A stretch of DNA of 64,000 nt from JAAYJT01 sp037445555 (GTDB lineage Bacteria; Bacteroidota; Bacteroidia; Bacteroidales; JAAYJT01): positions 14,040 to 78,039 of the forward strand of contig JBBIKG010000015.1 in NCBI GenBank assembly GCA_037445555.1. The letters are read 5' to 3'. Every line of letters begins with the position of its first letter. Position 1 is the first letter of the stretch. Below are positions 26,032 through 35,209 of this stretch, piece after piece. The notes beneath the pieces were generated by a model. The model was given only the letters and a program-made list of their open reading frames with translations. It searched no databases and was not told the origin of the DNA. Position numbers and translations under genes: made by a program.

Positions 26032-26904
26032 ATGGAAGGTAGGCTGATCAGACTCGCGAAAATCATACATCGCATCGTAACTCTTCCTGCGCTGATCATT
26101 GCCGCGGCGGTGCAAGCCCAGCCGCCCGTCAGTTTATCCGAGCATGATTTCGACGGGCTACGTATTGAATCTGCTGTAACCTATCCTGCTGATGGATTAT
26201 GGGGGTACATCAACGGCGGAGCAGATCTTTACCTTGAATATGGGTTTGAATCTCTCATATCGCAGCGAATAGCTTGGCAAGGGCAAAGGATCACGGTGGA
26301 TATTTATCGCATGAGCTCGGAAAAGGCGGCCTTTGGTATCTTTAGTGTGCAACGGTTTAGATGCCTGAAAATCTACGTATTCACTGACAATGACTGCTTA
26401 ACTTCACATCAGTACCTTGCCGCCAAAGGACCCTACCTGGTTTCGATCGTAAATACGGTCGGAAACACCCGGCAGGAAGATCTGACCTTAACCTTGGCCA
26501 GCAAACTGATGAGCAAGATTCCTGATTCCCCGCTTCAAGTTCCCATCTTATTCAGCCAGGAAATGTTGCAACCCTTTGTGGCTTCATTGAAAATGGCCGT
26601 CGGGCCGTTGGGAATACAAAATGGGTTCCCGTTTCTCGAGCCTCTTTTGGCTGGATTTGATGGTTTTACTGTTTGGGCAATTACGGTAACCGATGATTTT
26701 AACAAAGGAAACCTTGTCCGGATTGAGTTTGCCAACAAACCCGATTTTGATCGTTTTTTATCACTCAATTCAGAATCCACCCCGTACCAGACTAATAAAT
26801 CCGGATTTACGATCCTTGCCGATAGCAGTCGCGACAGTCTTTCAGTATGGGTTCTGCAGGGCCAGATCAGCCCGGCCATGCAATCCTTTTTGTCGTCGCA
26901 GTAG
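26032..26904 (+). CDS. exported protein of unknown function (DUF6599-like)
   Basis: A 290-residue protein with a Sec signal peptide (IVTLPALIIAAAVQAQ, cleavage near residue 29). The mature part opens with LWGYINGGADLYLEYGFESL, which I associate with the DUF6599 family though I cannot verify it; then ITVDIYRMSSEKAAFGIFSVQR. The end has SVWVLQGQISPAM. Function unknown. ATG 26032 is chosen over an in-frame TTG at 25984 because it places the hydrophobic core correctly. It follows the DUF362-like gene, suggesting joint periplasmic action. Confidence 0.75.
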   Translation: MEGRLIRLAKIIHRIVTLPALIIAAAVQAQPPVSLSEHDFDGLRIESAVTYPADGLWGYINGGADLYLEYGFESLISQRIAWQGQRITVDIYRMSSEKAAFGIFSVQRFRCLKIYVFTDNDCLTSHQYLAAKGPYLVSIVNTVGNTRQEDLTLTLASKLMSKIPDSPLQVPILFSQEMLQPFVASLKMAVGPLGIQNGFPFLEPLLAGFDGFTVWAITVTDDFNKGNLVRIEFANKPDFDRFLSLNSESTPYQTNKSGFTILADSSRDSLSVWVLQGQISPAMQSFLSSQ

Positions 26905-26929
26905 AAAAAAGGCTTTCGTTGAGCGTGAC

Positions 26930-28291
26930 TCAGACTGGCTGCCATGCATTGGTCACCGACACTGACTCGTATATTTCCTGATCACTGACCGCGGTTTCGA
27001 TGAGCCTGCCCGTCATAAAATCATCATAAGCAGCCATGTCAAAATTACCGTGGCCGCAAAGGTTAATCAATATTGTCTTTACCGTTCCTTCCTCTTTGCA
27101 CCTCAAAGCTTCATCGACGACCGTGGCGATGGCATGAGTGGCTTCAGGGGCAGGAATGATTCCTTCAGCCTTAATGAACTGCATTCCTGCCTCGAAGCAG
27201 CGTAGTTGTGTCTGCGATGCAGCTTCGATCAAACCATCTTTCAGCAGCTGGCTTACAAGCACTCCCGCGCCATGATAGCGCAGGCCTCCGGCATGCAGGG
27301 AAGGTGGCTTAAAACCACTGCCCAGGGTGTACATGGGAAGTAAGGGAGTCATGCCTGCTGTATCGCCAAAGTCGTAGCGAAATCTTCCTCTGGTCAGTTT
27401 CGGACATGATGCCGGCTCGACGGCAATAAACCTGATGGCTGTGCCCTCAGCAAGGTTATACCTGAGGAATGGAAAGGCGATGCCTGCAAAATTGCTGCCT
27501 CCGCCAAAGGGGGCCACTACGATATCGGGGTGGTAGCCGGCTTTCTGCATTTGAATTATGGCTTCCTGCCCGATAACAGTCTGATGCAGCAACACATGAT
27601 TCAGCACACTGCCCAGCGCATAGTGTGTTTCGGCGTTGCCGACGGCGACCTCGATGGCTTCTGAAATGGCTATGCCAAGACTTCCTAATGAATCAGGGTC
27701 ATTTTCAAGTATTTTTCTTCCAGCCGACGTTAATAAACTGGGTGAGGAATGAACCTGAGCGCCAAACGCATTCATCATCACTTTGCGATAAGGCTTGGCA
27801 TCGTAACTTAGCTTTACCATAAACACCTCACATTCCAGGTTGAAAAGCTGGCAGGCAAAAGCCAGGGCACTCCCCCACTGCCCTGCCCCGGTTTCGGTAG
27901 TGATTTTTCGAACACCTTCAAGTTTATTGTAATACGCCTGGGCAACGGCTGTATTGGGTTTGTGCGATCCTGCCGGGCTGACCCCTTCATATTTATAAAA
28001 AATACGCGCAGGGGTGTCGAGCAATCTCTCCAGCCCATGAGCCCTGTACAAGGGGGTGGGTCTCCACTGGGCATAAATCTGCCTCACTGGTTCCGGGATC
28101 TCAATATAACGCTCTGCCGACACTTCCTGCAGAATGAGTTCGCGAGGGAAAAGTGCTGAGAGCATGTCGGGATGGATGGGTTGTTTGGTTCCCGGATGCA
28201 GCGGCGGCAAGGGCTTGTTGGGCATATCGGCCACTATATTGTAATAAAACCGGGGTATTTCATTTTCTGACAGAGTGATTTTGCGTTCCAT
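26930..28291 (-). CDS. trpB: TrpB2-type tryptophan synthase beta chain
   Basis: A 453-residue fold-type II PLP enzyme of the TrpB2 group, longer than classical TrpB (about 400) with an extended N-terminus containing the TrpB2-type segment RPTPLYRAHGLER. PLP lysine lies in SPAGSHKPNTA near residue 107; TETGAGQWGSALAFA near 132 contains the catalytic Glu; GGGSNFAG near 225 binds phosphate; and NLCGHGNFDM is near 415. It condenses indole with serine. No trpA or other trp gene adjoins, consistent with a salvage or independent role. A tryptophan-rich leader peptide and competing hairpins precede it, so Trp-responsive control is likely. Confidence 0.93.
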   Translation of the reverse strand: MERKITLSENEIPRFYYNIVADMPNKPLPPLHPGTKQPIHPDMLSALFPRELILQEVSAERYIEIPEPVRQIYAQWRPTPLYRAHGLERLLDTPARIFYKYEGVSPAGSHKPNTAVAQAYYNKLEGVRKITTETGAGQWGSALAFACQLFNLECEVFMVKLSYDAKPYRKVMMNAFGAQVHSSPSLLTSAGRKILENDPDSLGSLGIAISEAIEVAVGNAETHYALGSVLNHVLLHQTVIGQEAIIQMQKAGYHPDIVVAPFGGGSNFAGIAFPFLRYNLAEGTAIRFIAVEPASCPKLTRGRFRYDFGDTAGMTPLLPMYTLGSGFKPPSLHAGGLRYHGAGVLVSQLLKDGLIEAASQTQLRCFEAGMQFIKAEGIIPAPEATHAIATVVDEALRCKEEGTVKTILINLCGHGNFDMAAYDDFMTGRLIETAVSDQEIYESVSVTNAWQPV

Positions 28292-28500
28292 GATGATGTT
28301 AGATTTGTAAGTGATTTAATTTTTCCTGAAGTGTAGTTTAAGCACACAACATGCGGCAGGTTGGCTTTTTGGACAAACCTGCACAGAGCGATATACTCCC
28401 AGTGGATTATATGAATAGGAATCAGGCAGCCGTAGGGGCCTGCCACCAAGCCCAGATGTTCAGAAGGAAGGAAGGATATGCACTACGCACAAACATCTGG
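28292..28500 (-). promoter_or_regulatory. Trp attenuator-like leader with mutually exclusive hairpins
   Basis: The trpB2 leader RNA (about 210 nt) can fold in exclusive ways. Stem A pairs CCAGATGTT (28500-28492) with AACATCTGG (28460-28452). GTGGCAGG (28446-28439), which overlaps the tandem Trp codons, can pair over 8 bp (one G-U) with CCTGCCGC (28360-28353), or locally GGCAG with CTGCC (28429-28425). The downstream stem GCAGGTT (28382-28376)/AACCTGC (28362-28356) uses the same 28356-28360 bases. No T-run follows it, so control may act on translation or by another terminator type. Confidence 0.6.
28422..28496 (-). CDS. trpL: tryptophan-rich leader peptide of trpB2
   Basis: A 24-residue ORF of ATG TTT GTG CGT and so on, ending in TGA. 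The middle contains I-W-A-W-W-Q: three Trp in four codons (TGG at 28454, 28448 and 28445), then A-P-T-A-A. The ATG is about 10 nt after the predicted transcription start. Trp codons are rare, so three in 24 residues directly upstream of a tryptophan synthase gene is strong evidence for a regulatory leader peptide. The ORF is too short for usual gene callers. Confidence 0.8.
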   Translation of the reverse strand: MFVRSAYPSFLLNIWAWWQAPTAA

Positions 28501-28512
28501 TGAAATTTGCTC

Positions 28513-28541
28513 CAAATATATAAAGATTTGATTATTTGCAA
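28513..28541 (-). promoter_or_regulatory. Promoter of the trpB2 leader
   Basis: On the minus strand the -7 element TATATTTG (28520-28513) matches TAnnTTTG, with TTG (28541-28539) 18 bp upstream as a partial -33 element. Predicted start is near 28506, about 10 nt before the leader-peptide ATG. Confidence 0.65.
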
Positions 28542-28568
28542 CTATGTTGCAAAATTTTCAATAGAAAA

Positions 28569-31247
28569 TTAATAGTCTCTAAAATCTTTCTTGCGAGTCA
28601 GCTTCAGATCCTGCAACACGCTCGATTTGGCGTTGATCTGAAAATTCCAGCTTTTCATGCCGCCGGTGGGTATCCAGTTGAAACGCATTTCCCAGCAGTG
28701 CAGGTCGCGGTGTATATTGAAAGAGGTATAGCTGATTTGTTTGCTGATAAAATCATACCCTGAATTGAAAGCGACCTTCCACTTGGGCGTGAGGTTTATG
28801 TCGCCGTTGAAATCGAATGTTTGAATGGTTTTGGTTTCAAACTTATTTTGTAACGGTGAAAATAGGTTTGTGAGCATGAAGCTGTAGTTGAAACTGAAAT
28901 TCCATGGCTGGTTCCAGTCGATAAAATTTTGTGGAAACATTCCAATCTCGGCCAGCTCCTGCGGTGTTCCAAAATCGGAAACAGGTTTTCTAATGGCCGG
29001 ATCAGTCTCTTTCTTACCAAAGGTACTCGAATTGATGCTGTATGAGAGCGCCACCCTGAAGTTGACATTATCCCGGCGGAGCAGTTTCCTGTCTGTTTCC
29101 CAGACAAATTTGTTGATGCTGCGCCCCTGGCTGTCTTTGGCATAAGGAGTCCACATCCCATTGAACGAAAGCTGCAGTTGGTTGAAAAGGGTGGTTCTGG
29201 CACCAACAAATACTCCCGACCACCGCAACGAGTCGCGGGTCATATCATAGGATGCCGACATAGTCAGCCCTTCGATAAGTTTTACTTTCCTCATCCCGCT
29301 GATTGTGTCGCTTTTTGACCTCACTTTGGCTTCAAGATTATGACTGAGACTGATATTTAGGCTGCCAGATTTCCGATCGGGTGGTGTGCCAAAAAGTGAA
29401 TTCTGGTAATAGCTGTAGCGCTGCGTTTTTCCCTTATTATTGATCTGTACCACTGACCAGTATCCCCAACTTTCGGCACCGAAATCGGGGCGGTAGCTGA
29501 AGCCAACCGAAGGATACATGACATGCCTCAGGGCACGAAGTGGACCTTTCTTGAACTGCACCAATCCGTATAATGTCGTACTCAACGATGAACTGACATC
29601 AAAGTCGTGCACGCTTCGAAAGCCCGAAACCGTATCAAGAACAATCTTTTCGTTATCCCAACGCTGTTCGATACGTTGAAAATACCATCGTTCGGTAAAG
29701 TTGGCCGAAGTGCTCATGTTGAAATATTTAAGCACCCTGACAGTCGAATTGATGGGAATTGAGTGCCTTACGCCATTGCGAAATTTATCAAGCGCCCCTT
29801 CGGAGAAGAGCAATGAGTCGGGGGTGCTGATTTCATTTCGTGCGTTCATGGTATAGTTCATGCTGATGTTTTCGTACCAGCGAATAGCACCAACCCTGGT
29901 TTGCCTCCGGAACGGATAGATACGGTTCATGCTGAAAGAAACATCAGGGGTGGTAAGCGTAACGATTCGCGAAAGTGTATTTTGGGTGTGGTTTAACCCT
30001 GCATTGAGGTAGTATTTATTAGCAAAACTGGTTTGATAGGTAACAGCTGAGGTGAATGTATTTGACAGATAATTGTTGGCCGAAACCGGATTGTAGCGGT
30101 TGAACTTGCTGGTTACAACATTCACATTGGCTGTGAAGCGGCTCACCGGGTGGGCCTTAGGGTCCTGGTTATGGTTCCAGGTTACCGAAAAATCCCTCCG
30201 CTTCTGATAGTTGGGCGTTCCTTCGGTGCCAAGAATGTTGCGGGCCAGGCTGAAACTGAAGCCTCCGTTGTATTTGTAGCGTTTGCGGTAGTTCAGGCTG
30301 GGTTTCACTGCCCAGCTTCCACGGGTGTAGATATCGCCCCGCAGGTATAGCTCGAAATGGTCGGATAGGCCAAAGTAGTAACCGCCATTTTCGAAATAGA
30401 ACCCACGCTCTGCCGATTCGCCCCACGAAGGAGGCAAAATACCCGAGGTCTGCCCTTTTTTGTTCGGAATAAGGCCAAACGGGATAACCAGCGGCAACGG
30501 AACATCTGCAATGGTAAGATACACAGGCCCTGTGACGATTTTCTTGCCGGGTATCACCTTGGCTTTCTGGTATCTGAATTCGAAATGAGGGTGCTCGAGG
30601 TTACAGGTGGTATAGCTGCCGTCACGTACATTGGTGATGTCATCTTCCATCTTTTTAACCAGCCTTCCGTGAAGATATCCGTCGCCTTCCTGGGTAATGA
30701 CCTTATTGATGTACCCGCGCTTGCTTTCGAAATTATATCGCATGGTGTTGGCTTTGAAGCTCTGCTTGCCTTCAGTAAAAACAGGCATTCCCCTCATCAC
30801 TCCCGCCGAGTCGGGCATTCCAGTGGCAAATAGCGTTTTCGTATTGAAATCTACTTCCACATAATCAGCTTCGACCTGTATATTTCCATATTTTATAATG
30901 GCTGAGCCAAAAAGGTAGACTTTATTATTAAACAGGTCGAGCCTTACGGAGTCCTCGGCATTATAGTCAACCGTGGCTGTGAAAAGGTTTGCCCGTCTTA
31001 CGGCAGCGGTGTCGGGCATTAAGCGAAGGTCTTGCGCAGTATCGGTTTGCTCTGTCGCAAGAGGAGGCTGGGAGATGAGTGCATTGGAGCAAAACAATGT
31101 CAACCATATCGCAATACCAACAGCTCTGTATCCGGCGAAAAAGCTGAAAACGTCCGAACCTAGAAGCCCGAAGCTCAATGGTAATGCGTTGTGTGGGGGC
31201 GGTGAGGATCGAGGACGCAGCATCGGAATCGTGCATCGATCCGGCAT
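28569..31247 (-). CDS. lptD: LptD/OstA-like outer-membrane LPS-assembly protein
   Basis: About 892 residues. After a hydrophobic export segment (AVGIAIWLTLFC) comes an OstA-like periplasmic domain (about residues 90-200; DLFNNKVYLFGSAIIKYGNIQ, ADYVEVDFNTKTLFATG), then PLPLVIPFGLIPNKKGQTSGILPP, typical of LptD, and a long run of amphipathic beta strands ending in a barrel. It inserts lipopolysaccharide into the outer leaflet with LptE. The start is uncertain: a GTG at 31292 and ATGs at 31247 and 31223 are in frame; all leave an unusually long signal region. It is divergent from the amidase gene. Confidence 0.85.
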   Translation of the reverse strand: MPDRCTIPMLRPRSSPPPHNALPLSFGLLGSDVFSFFAGYRAVGIAIWLTLFCSNALISQPPLATEQTDTAQDLRLMPDTAAVRRANLFTATVDYNAEDSVRLDLFNNKVYLFGSAIIKYGNIQVEADYVEVDFNTKTLFATGMPDSAGVMRGMPVFTEGKQSFKANTMRYNFESKRGYINKVITQEGDGYLHGRLVKKMEDDITNVRDGSYTTCNLEHPHFEFRYQKAKVIPGKKIVTGPVYLTIADVPLPLVIPFGLIPNKKGQTSGILPPSWGESAERGFYFENGGYYFGLSDHFELYLRGDIYTRGSWAVKPSLNYRKRYKYNGGFSFSLARNILGTEGTPNYQKRRDFSVTWNHNQDPKAHPVSRFTANVNVVTSKFNRYNPVSANNYLSNTFTSAVTYQTSFANKYYLNAGLNHTQNTLSRIVTLTTPDVSFSMNRIYPFRRQTRVGAIRWYENISMNYTMNARNEISTPDSLLFSEGALDKFRNGVRHSIPINSTVRVLKYFNMSTSANFTERWYFQRIEQRWDNEKIVLDTVSGFRSVHDFDVSSSLSTTLYGLVQFKKGPLRALRHVMYPSVGFSYRPDFGAESWGYWSVVQINNKGKTQRYSYYQNSLFGTPPDRKSGSLNISLSHNLEAKVRSKSDTISGMRKVKLIEGLTMSASYDMTRDSLRWSGVFVGARTTLFNQLQLSFNGMWTPYAKDSQGRSINKFVWETDRKLLRRDNVNFRVALSYSINSSTFGKKETDPAIRKPVSDFGTPQELAEIGMFPQNFIDWNQPWNFSFNYSFMLTNLFSPLQNKFETKTIQTFDFNGDINLTPKWKVAFNSGYDFISKQISYTSFNIHRDLHCWEMRFNWIPTGGMKSWNFQINAKSSVLQDLKLTRKKDFRDY

Positions 31248-31391
31248 ATCTGGTTCGCTTTTTCCTCTCGCATGAAGTTTTTCCCAGTGCACACGCCTCG
31301 AAATAAATAAAACTTAGAAGTTTGTTAAATTTACACACAACACCATCGCTGGGTTTTGCGTTTCAAAACTAAGACAAAAACTGCCTCTGTC

Positions 31392-32531
31392 GTGAAACGT
31401 CTGTTTATAATTTTTGTTTTACTCTGGTTGCTTGCATTGCCTGGCACGGTTGCCGCCCAGCGCACAAGCCATAGTATAAGCAAGGTGGTTCTTGATGCCG
31501 GGCATGGCGGAAAAGACCCCGGAGCTTTGGGCAAGCGCTCAAAAGAAAAAGATATAACGCTGGCAATTGCTCTGAAAACCGGCAAACTTATCCAGGAAAA
31601 TATTAAAGATGTCGAGGTCATTTATACACGCACTTCCGATGTTTTTATTGAGCTGTTTCGCCGGGCACAAATTGCCAATACGGCCAAAGCAGATCTGTTT
31701 ATTTCAATCCATTGCAATGCAGCACGATCGGCATCGCCCAGCGGTGCGGAAACCTTTGTGATGGGGCTGCATAAAAGTCAGGAAAACCTTGATGTCGCCA
31801 TCAAAGAGAATGCTGCAATTCTGCTCGAAGATAATTATATGGCTGTTTACGAAGGATTTGATCCCAATACACCTGAGGCATACATCATTTTTTCGTTATA
31901 CCAGAACGCCTATCTTGAGCAAAGCCTCGCATTTTCACAAAAGGTTCAGGATCAGTTTAGCCGCCGTGTAAAGCTTGCTGATCGCGGAGTGAAACAAGCC
32001 GGGTTTCAGGTCTTATATAAAACTGCAATGCCGGGCGTATTGATCGAAACAGGTTTTATCAGCAACCCAACTGACGAAGCATTGTTAATGAGCACCGAAG
32101 GTCAAAACTTCATTGCTTCGGCTATCTTTCATGCTTTTAAGTCCTACAAGGAAAGTGTAGAAAAAGCAGGCCAGGTTCAGCAATTGGCCAAAGTACCACC
32201 ACCTGTAAAGGAAAAAACTCCGGAAAACATGCTCTCCGACCCTGCAAGAGCCCCCACAGGCGACGTGCTTTTCAGGGTTCAGTTCCTTACCTCGCCTACC
32301 GATGTTCCGCTAAACGCACCCGAGTTTAAGAACATACGTACCCTGAAGCGATACCTGCATGAAGGTATGTACAAGTACACCTCAGGAAACGAAAGAAGCC
32401 TGTCGCTTGCCGTAAAACTTAAAGATGAAATGGTAAAGAAAGGGTATAAGGATGCATTTGTGATAGCTTTTCTGAACGAACAGCGTATTGGGATCGACGA
32501 AGCAGTTAAGATTCGGCAGCAGAAAAAGTAA
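31392..32531 (+). CDS. N-acetylmuramoyl-L-alanine amidase (AmiC-type)
   Basis: About 379 residues. Signal peptide LFIIFVLLWLLALPGTVAAQ starts right after a GTG at 31392, which I use as start; a TTG at 31356 would lengthen it. The Amidase_3 zinc domain spans about residues 30-230: VVLDAGHGGKDPGA (first His), FISIHCNAA (His) and GVLIETGFISNPTDE (catalytic Glu). The C-terminal 90 residues (LFRVQFLTSPTDVPL) look like a SPOR-type domain that targets septal peptidoglycan. It probably cleaves peptidoglycan at division. The next gene is an MCE/MlaD-like protein. Confidence 0.88.
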   Translation: MKRLFIIFVLLWLLALPGTVAAQRTSHSISKVVLDAGHGGKDPGALGKRSKEKDITLAIALKTGKLIQENIKDVEVIYTRTSDVFIELFRRAQIANTAKADLFISIHCNAARSASPSGAETFVMGLHKSQENLDVAIKENAAILLEDNYMAVYEGFDPNTPEAYIIFSLYQNAYLEQSLAFSQKVQDQFSRRVKLADRGVKQAGFQVLYKTAMPGVLIETGFISNPTDEALLMSTEGQNFIASAIFHAFKSYKESVEKAGQVQQLAKVPPPVKEKTPENMLSDPARAPTGDVLFRVQFLTSPTDVPLNAPEFKNIRTLKRYLHEGMYKYTSGNERSLSLAVKLKDEMVKKGYKDAFVIAFLNEQRIGIDEAVKIRQQKK

Positions 32532-32582
32532 GGCCGCTATATGAATTGGGCTACTGAAAGATAAAAAAACCCGATTTAGTGT

Positions 32583-32590
32583 TAACTTTG
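32583..32590 (+). promoter_or_regulatory. -7 promoter element of the MCE/MlaD-like gene
   Basis: TAACTTTG matches TAnnTTTG and lies 26 bp before the ATG at 32617. Confidence 0.5.
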
Positions 32591-32616
32591 TTTTCGTTAA
32601 TTAACCGGAAGGGTGC

Positions 32617-33615
32617 ATGAAAATCGCAAGAGAAGTTAAGATAGGAGCTTTTCTTCTTGTCACACTAGCATTTTTTATATGGGGCTACAACTACCTCAAA
32701 GGGAAAGATCTGTTCAAAAAGCAGCTTCAGCTTTATGCGGTGTACGAAAATGTGGGCGGCCTGTTGGCCGCCAACCCGATATTTCTGAATGGTTTGAAGA
32801 TAGGACAGGTTCAGGACTTGTACTTCGAAGGCCACGGATCATCGCGAATCATTGCCAGACTGTTCGTTTCGTCTGATATACGCGTTCCGTACGACTCAAG
32901 AGCCATTATCTACAGCCACGATATTATGGGAGCAAGGGCGATCAATCTCATCCTTGGCAACTCGGCCGTGCTGGCCAAAGACGGAGACACCCTTATATCA
33001 GGCACCGAAGCCACCCTGCAGGAAGAGGTTAACCGCCAGGTGCAGCCAATCAAAAAGAAAGCTGAAGATCTTTTGCTAAGTCTTGATTCAGTAGTTACAA
33101 CAATTCAAACAGTGCTGGATGCGGAAACAAGAAAAAACCTGGTCCAAAGTTTCGGCAGCATTCGCCAAACCATCAACAACCTGGAGCATACCAGCTACAC
33201 CATCGATACCCTGGTGCAGGCGGAGCGCAGGCGCATGGCCCTGATACTGGCCAATATCGAATCAGTGAGCACCAACCTGCGTAACAACAACCAGTTGCTT
33301 TCCAACTCAATCCGGAACATTAGTGCAATAAGCGATACGATTGCATCCTTAAACCTTCGTCAGACATTTACCCGATTCGGCACTGCCGTTGACAACCTTT
33401 CTCTTATGCTCGACCGCCTTGACCGGGGCGAAGGAAGCCTTGGGAAACTCATAAACGACCCAACGCTTTATCGCGAACTTGAAACGTCATCACATGAATT
33501 AAATCAGCTGCTCGAGGATATCAAGATGAATCCGAAACGCTATGTGCATTTTTCGATCTTCGGACGAAGTAGCAAAAACAATCCTTATCTTCCGCCTTCA
33601 CAGCCCGGCAACTAG
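32617..33615 (+). CDS. MlaD-family (MCE domain) protein
   Basis: A 332-residue protein with one N-terminal membrane helix (GAFLLVTLAFFIWGYNYL, residues 11-28) and an MCE domain (about 35-120: YAVYENVGGLLAANPIFLNGLKIGQV, typical of lipid-transport subunits). The rest is a helical coiled-coil rich in Asn/Leu, ending in DRGEGSLGKLINDPTLYRELE, a segment common in MCE proteins. It probably acts as the periplasmic subunit of a lipid ABC transporter (Mla-like). No MlaE/F genes adjoin. Its stop codon overlaps that of the convergent OstA gene in the palindrome CTAG (33612-33615). Confidence 0.88.
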   Translation: MKIAREVKIGAFLLVTLAFFIWGYNYLKGKDLFKKQLQLYAVYENVGGLLAANPIFLNGLKIGQVQDLYFEGHGSSRIIARLFVSSDIRVPYDSRAIIYSHDIMGARAINLILGNSAVLAKDGDTLISGTEATLQEEVNRQVQPIKKKAEDLLLSLDSVVTTIQTVLDAETRKNLVQSFGSIRQTINNLEHTSYTIDTLVQAERRRMALILANIESVSTNLRNNNQLLSNSIRNISAISDTIASLNLRQTFTRFGTAVDNLSLMLDRLDRGEGSLGKLINDPTLYRELETSSHELNQLLEDIKMNPKRYVHFSIFGRSSKNNPYLPPSQPGN

Positions 33616-35123
33616 TTGCGGTTGAAGATATCCTCCCTGCTTTTCGGCCTTATGCCTTCCTGCCAGTTAAAATTGCCTAATTCACGTTGTGCAGAGGTAA
33701 TATCCTGCTCCGGAATCACCGAGCCTATTGGCCGCTCGAAATAATAGATGCGTGAGATTTTATTCTCCAGAAGCTCAATGCGCATACTGCTGGCAATCAT
33801 TTTATTCAGTCCCAGTAGCGACCGATCATCCTCGCGGACATAGTATAGGGTTTCTGCATTGCCGGTAACGTGAATGGTTTTAAGTTCATTTTCTGTAAAA
33901 TAACCTGTCATTCTCCGGCCTTTTACCTGATTGAAACTGAGTGTATCATCGCGGTTGATGATAAATGCCGCACTGGTGAGTGTAAGCCACTCAACCTGCT
34001 CGCCCTTAGTTTTAACTACGATGGTATCGGCACTCAGCTGATTTTCGCCGGTCCAGATGACAGGGCTTCGGTACATCTGGATTAAAGAATCGGTCACATT
34101 ATATGCCATTGAATCGCATTTACCCTGCAAATTGCTTCTGTAATACCTCACCTTAAAATAAGCTTTCACCATGCGTACTGCCTGCGTGCTATCGAAATAG
34201 GCTCGGATGGTATCGGCATGCATAAAAAGTGAATCACTGTCCTGAACCATCACAGCCACAGGCTTTTGCGATATATATGTATAACCGAGATTTTTGAAAT
34301 ATTCCCCATAATTTCCCATCAAGAGGATGTTTTGCACCGTATCGCTGATCATCACATTGTTTAACGCCCTGCCTGATTCATTTTTCCTATCAAAAAACAG
34401 GCTGTCGCCACGGATGGTATGTTCGCCGCTGATGATGGTGGCCCTCTTGTTGAACTGTGCTTTGTCGTTGACAGTATTATACCACCCGTTTTCACAACGT
34501 ATAGATGCATTTTTGGCCTGGATGAAGGTGGGGCCGTGGAAATAGGCGATACGACTGTCGGTGGCATATACCAGGGTATCGCTGTACATCACATATTCAG
34601 GGTTATACAACTGAACATCGCGCCTGAAATAGATGCGCTTTTCTCTTGTTACATAATATCCGGTATTGCTTGTCAGACGGTTCTGGGCATCCAGAATTTC
34701 GGCGTTATTCTCGTAATAGGCAATATCCGTATTTCGGTTGTAAACCAGGGTGGATGTTTGCAGGGTGGTTTTTTTATCGATCATCTTCACATTTCCCTCG
34801 ATATTTGCCAGCCTGGCATTTCCATCATATGTCAATCTCTCTCCATACAGGTTCAGGGTATCGCCTGATCGTATTCTCACCCTGCTGAACGCTTCAAAAC
34901 TATTGGATGCTTCGTTGAGCCAGGCGCTGTCGCAATACATCATCGCACCGTCATGTTCGAGCGCTACATTCCCAATCAGCCGCTTGATGCTGCTTCCCAT
35001 ACGGTTATCGAATCGCAGTTCGCTGGCGTCGATCAGTCTCACCCGAACGGGTTGCTGCGGTATGCCCGTTAATGGCAAAGCCATCAAAGCAAACACCCAA
35101 AACTTTTTAAGCAGCAAATGCAT
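33612..35123 (-). CDS. OstA-like/LptA-family periplasmic protein
   Basis: About 503 residues. Signal peptide LLKKFWVFALMALPLTG follows ATG 35123 (an in-frame ATG at 35159 adds 12 residues). The rest consists of repeated beta-jellyroll OstA strands (GNVALEHDGAMMYCDSAWLN, GNVKMIDKKTTLQTSTLVYN, GDSLFFDRKN), the fold that forms the LPS bridge in LptA/LptC and the LptD N-domain. Its size, larger than LptA (about 185), is typical for the Bacteroidota version. It likely shuttles lipopolysaccharide across the periplasm. It converges on the MCE gene. Confidence 0.85.
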   Translation of the reverse strand: MHLLLKKFWVFALMALPLTGIPQQPVRVRLIDASELRFDNRMGSSIKRLIGNVALEHDGAMMYCDSAWLNEASNSFEAFSRVRIRSGDTLNLYGERLTYDGNARLANIEGNVKMIDKKTTLQTSTLVYNRNTDIAYYENNAEILDAQNRLTSNTGYYVTREKRIYFRRDVQLYNPEYVMYSDTLVYATDSRIAYFHGPTFIQAKNASIRCENGWYNTVNDKAQFNKRATIISGEHTIRGDSLFFDRKNESGRALNNVMISDTVQNILLMGNYGEYFKNLGYTYISQKPVAVMVQDSDSLFMHADTIRAYFDSTQAVRMVKAYFKVRYYRSNLQGKCDSMAYNVTDSLIQMYRSPVIWTGENQLSADTIVVKTKGEQVEWLTLTSAAFIINRDDTLSFNQVKGRRMTGYFTENELKTIHVTGNAETLYYVREDDRSLLGLNKMIASSMRIELLENKISRIYYFERPIGSVIPEQDITSAQRELGNFNWQEGIRPKSREDIFNRN

Positions 35124-35209
35124 GACACCTAAACTTATAAAAATCACCTGACTTGTCATCAGAGTGTTTCAGGAAGCACACCGGATAAAAAATACAGCAG
35201 TGCGCGTTT

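Noticed and set aside
28234..28449. A 71-codon minus-strand reading frame overlapping the trpB2 start and leader
   Set aside because: It overlaps the trpB2 start and the attenuator stems, and the shorter Trp-rich ORF at 28422-28496 fits promoter position and known biology much better.
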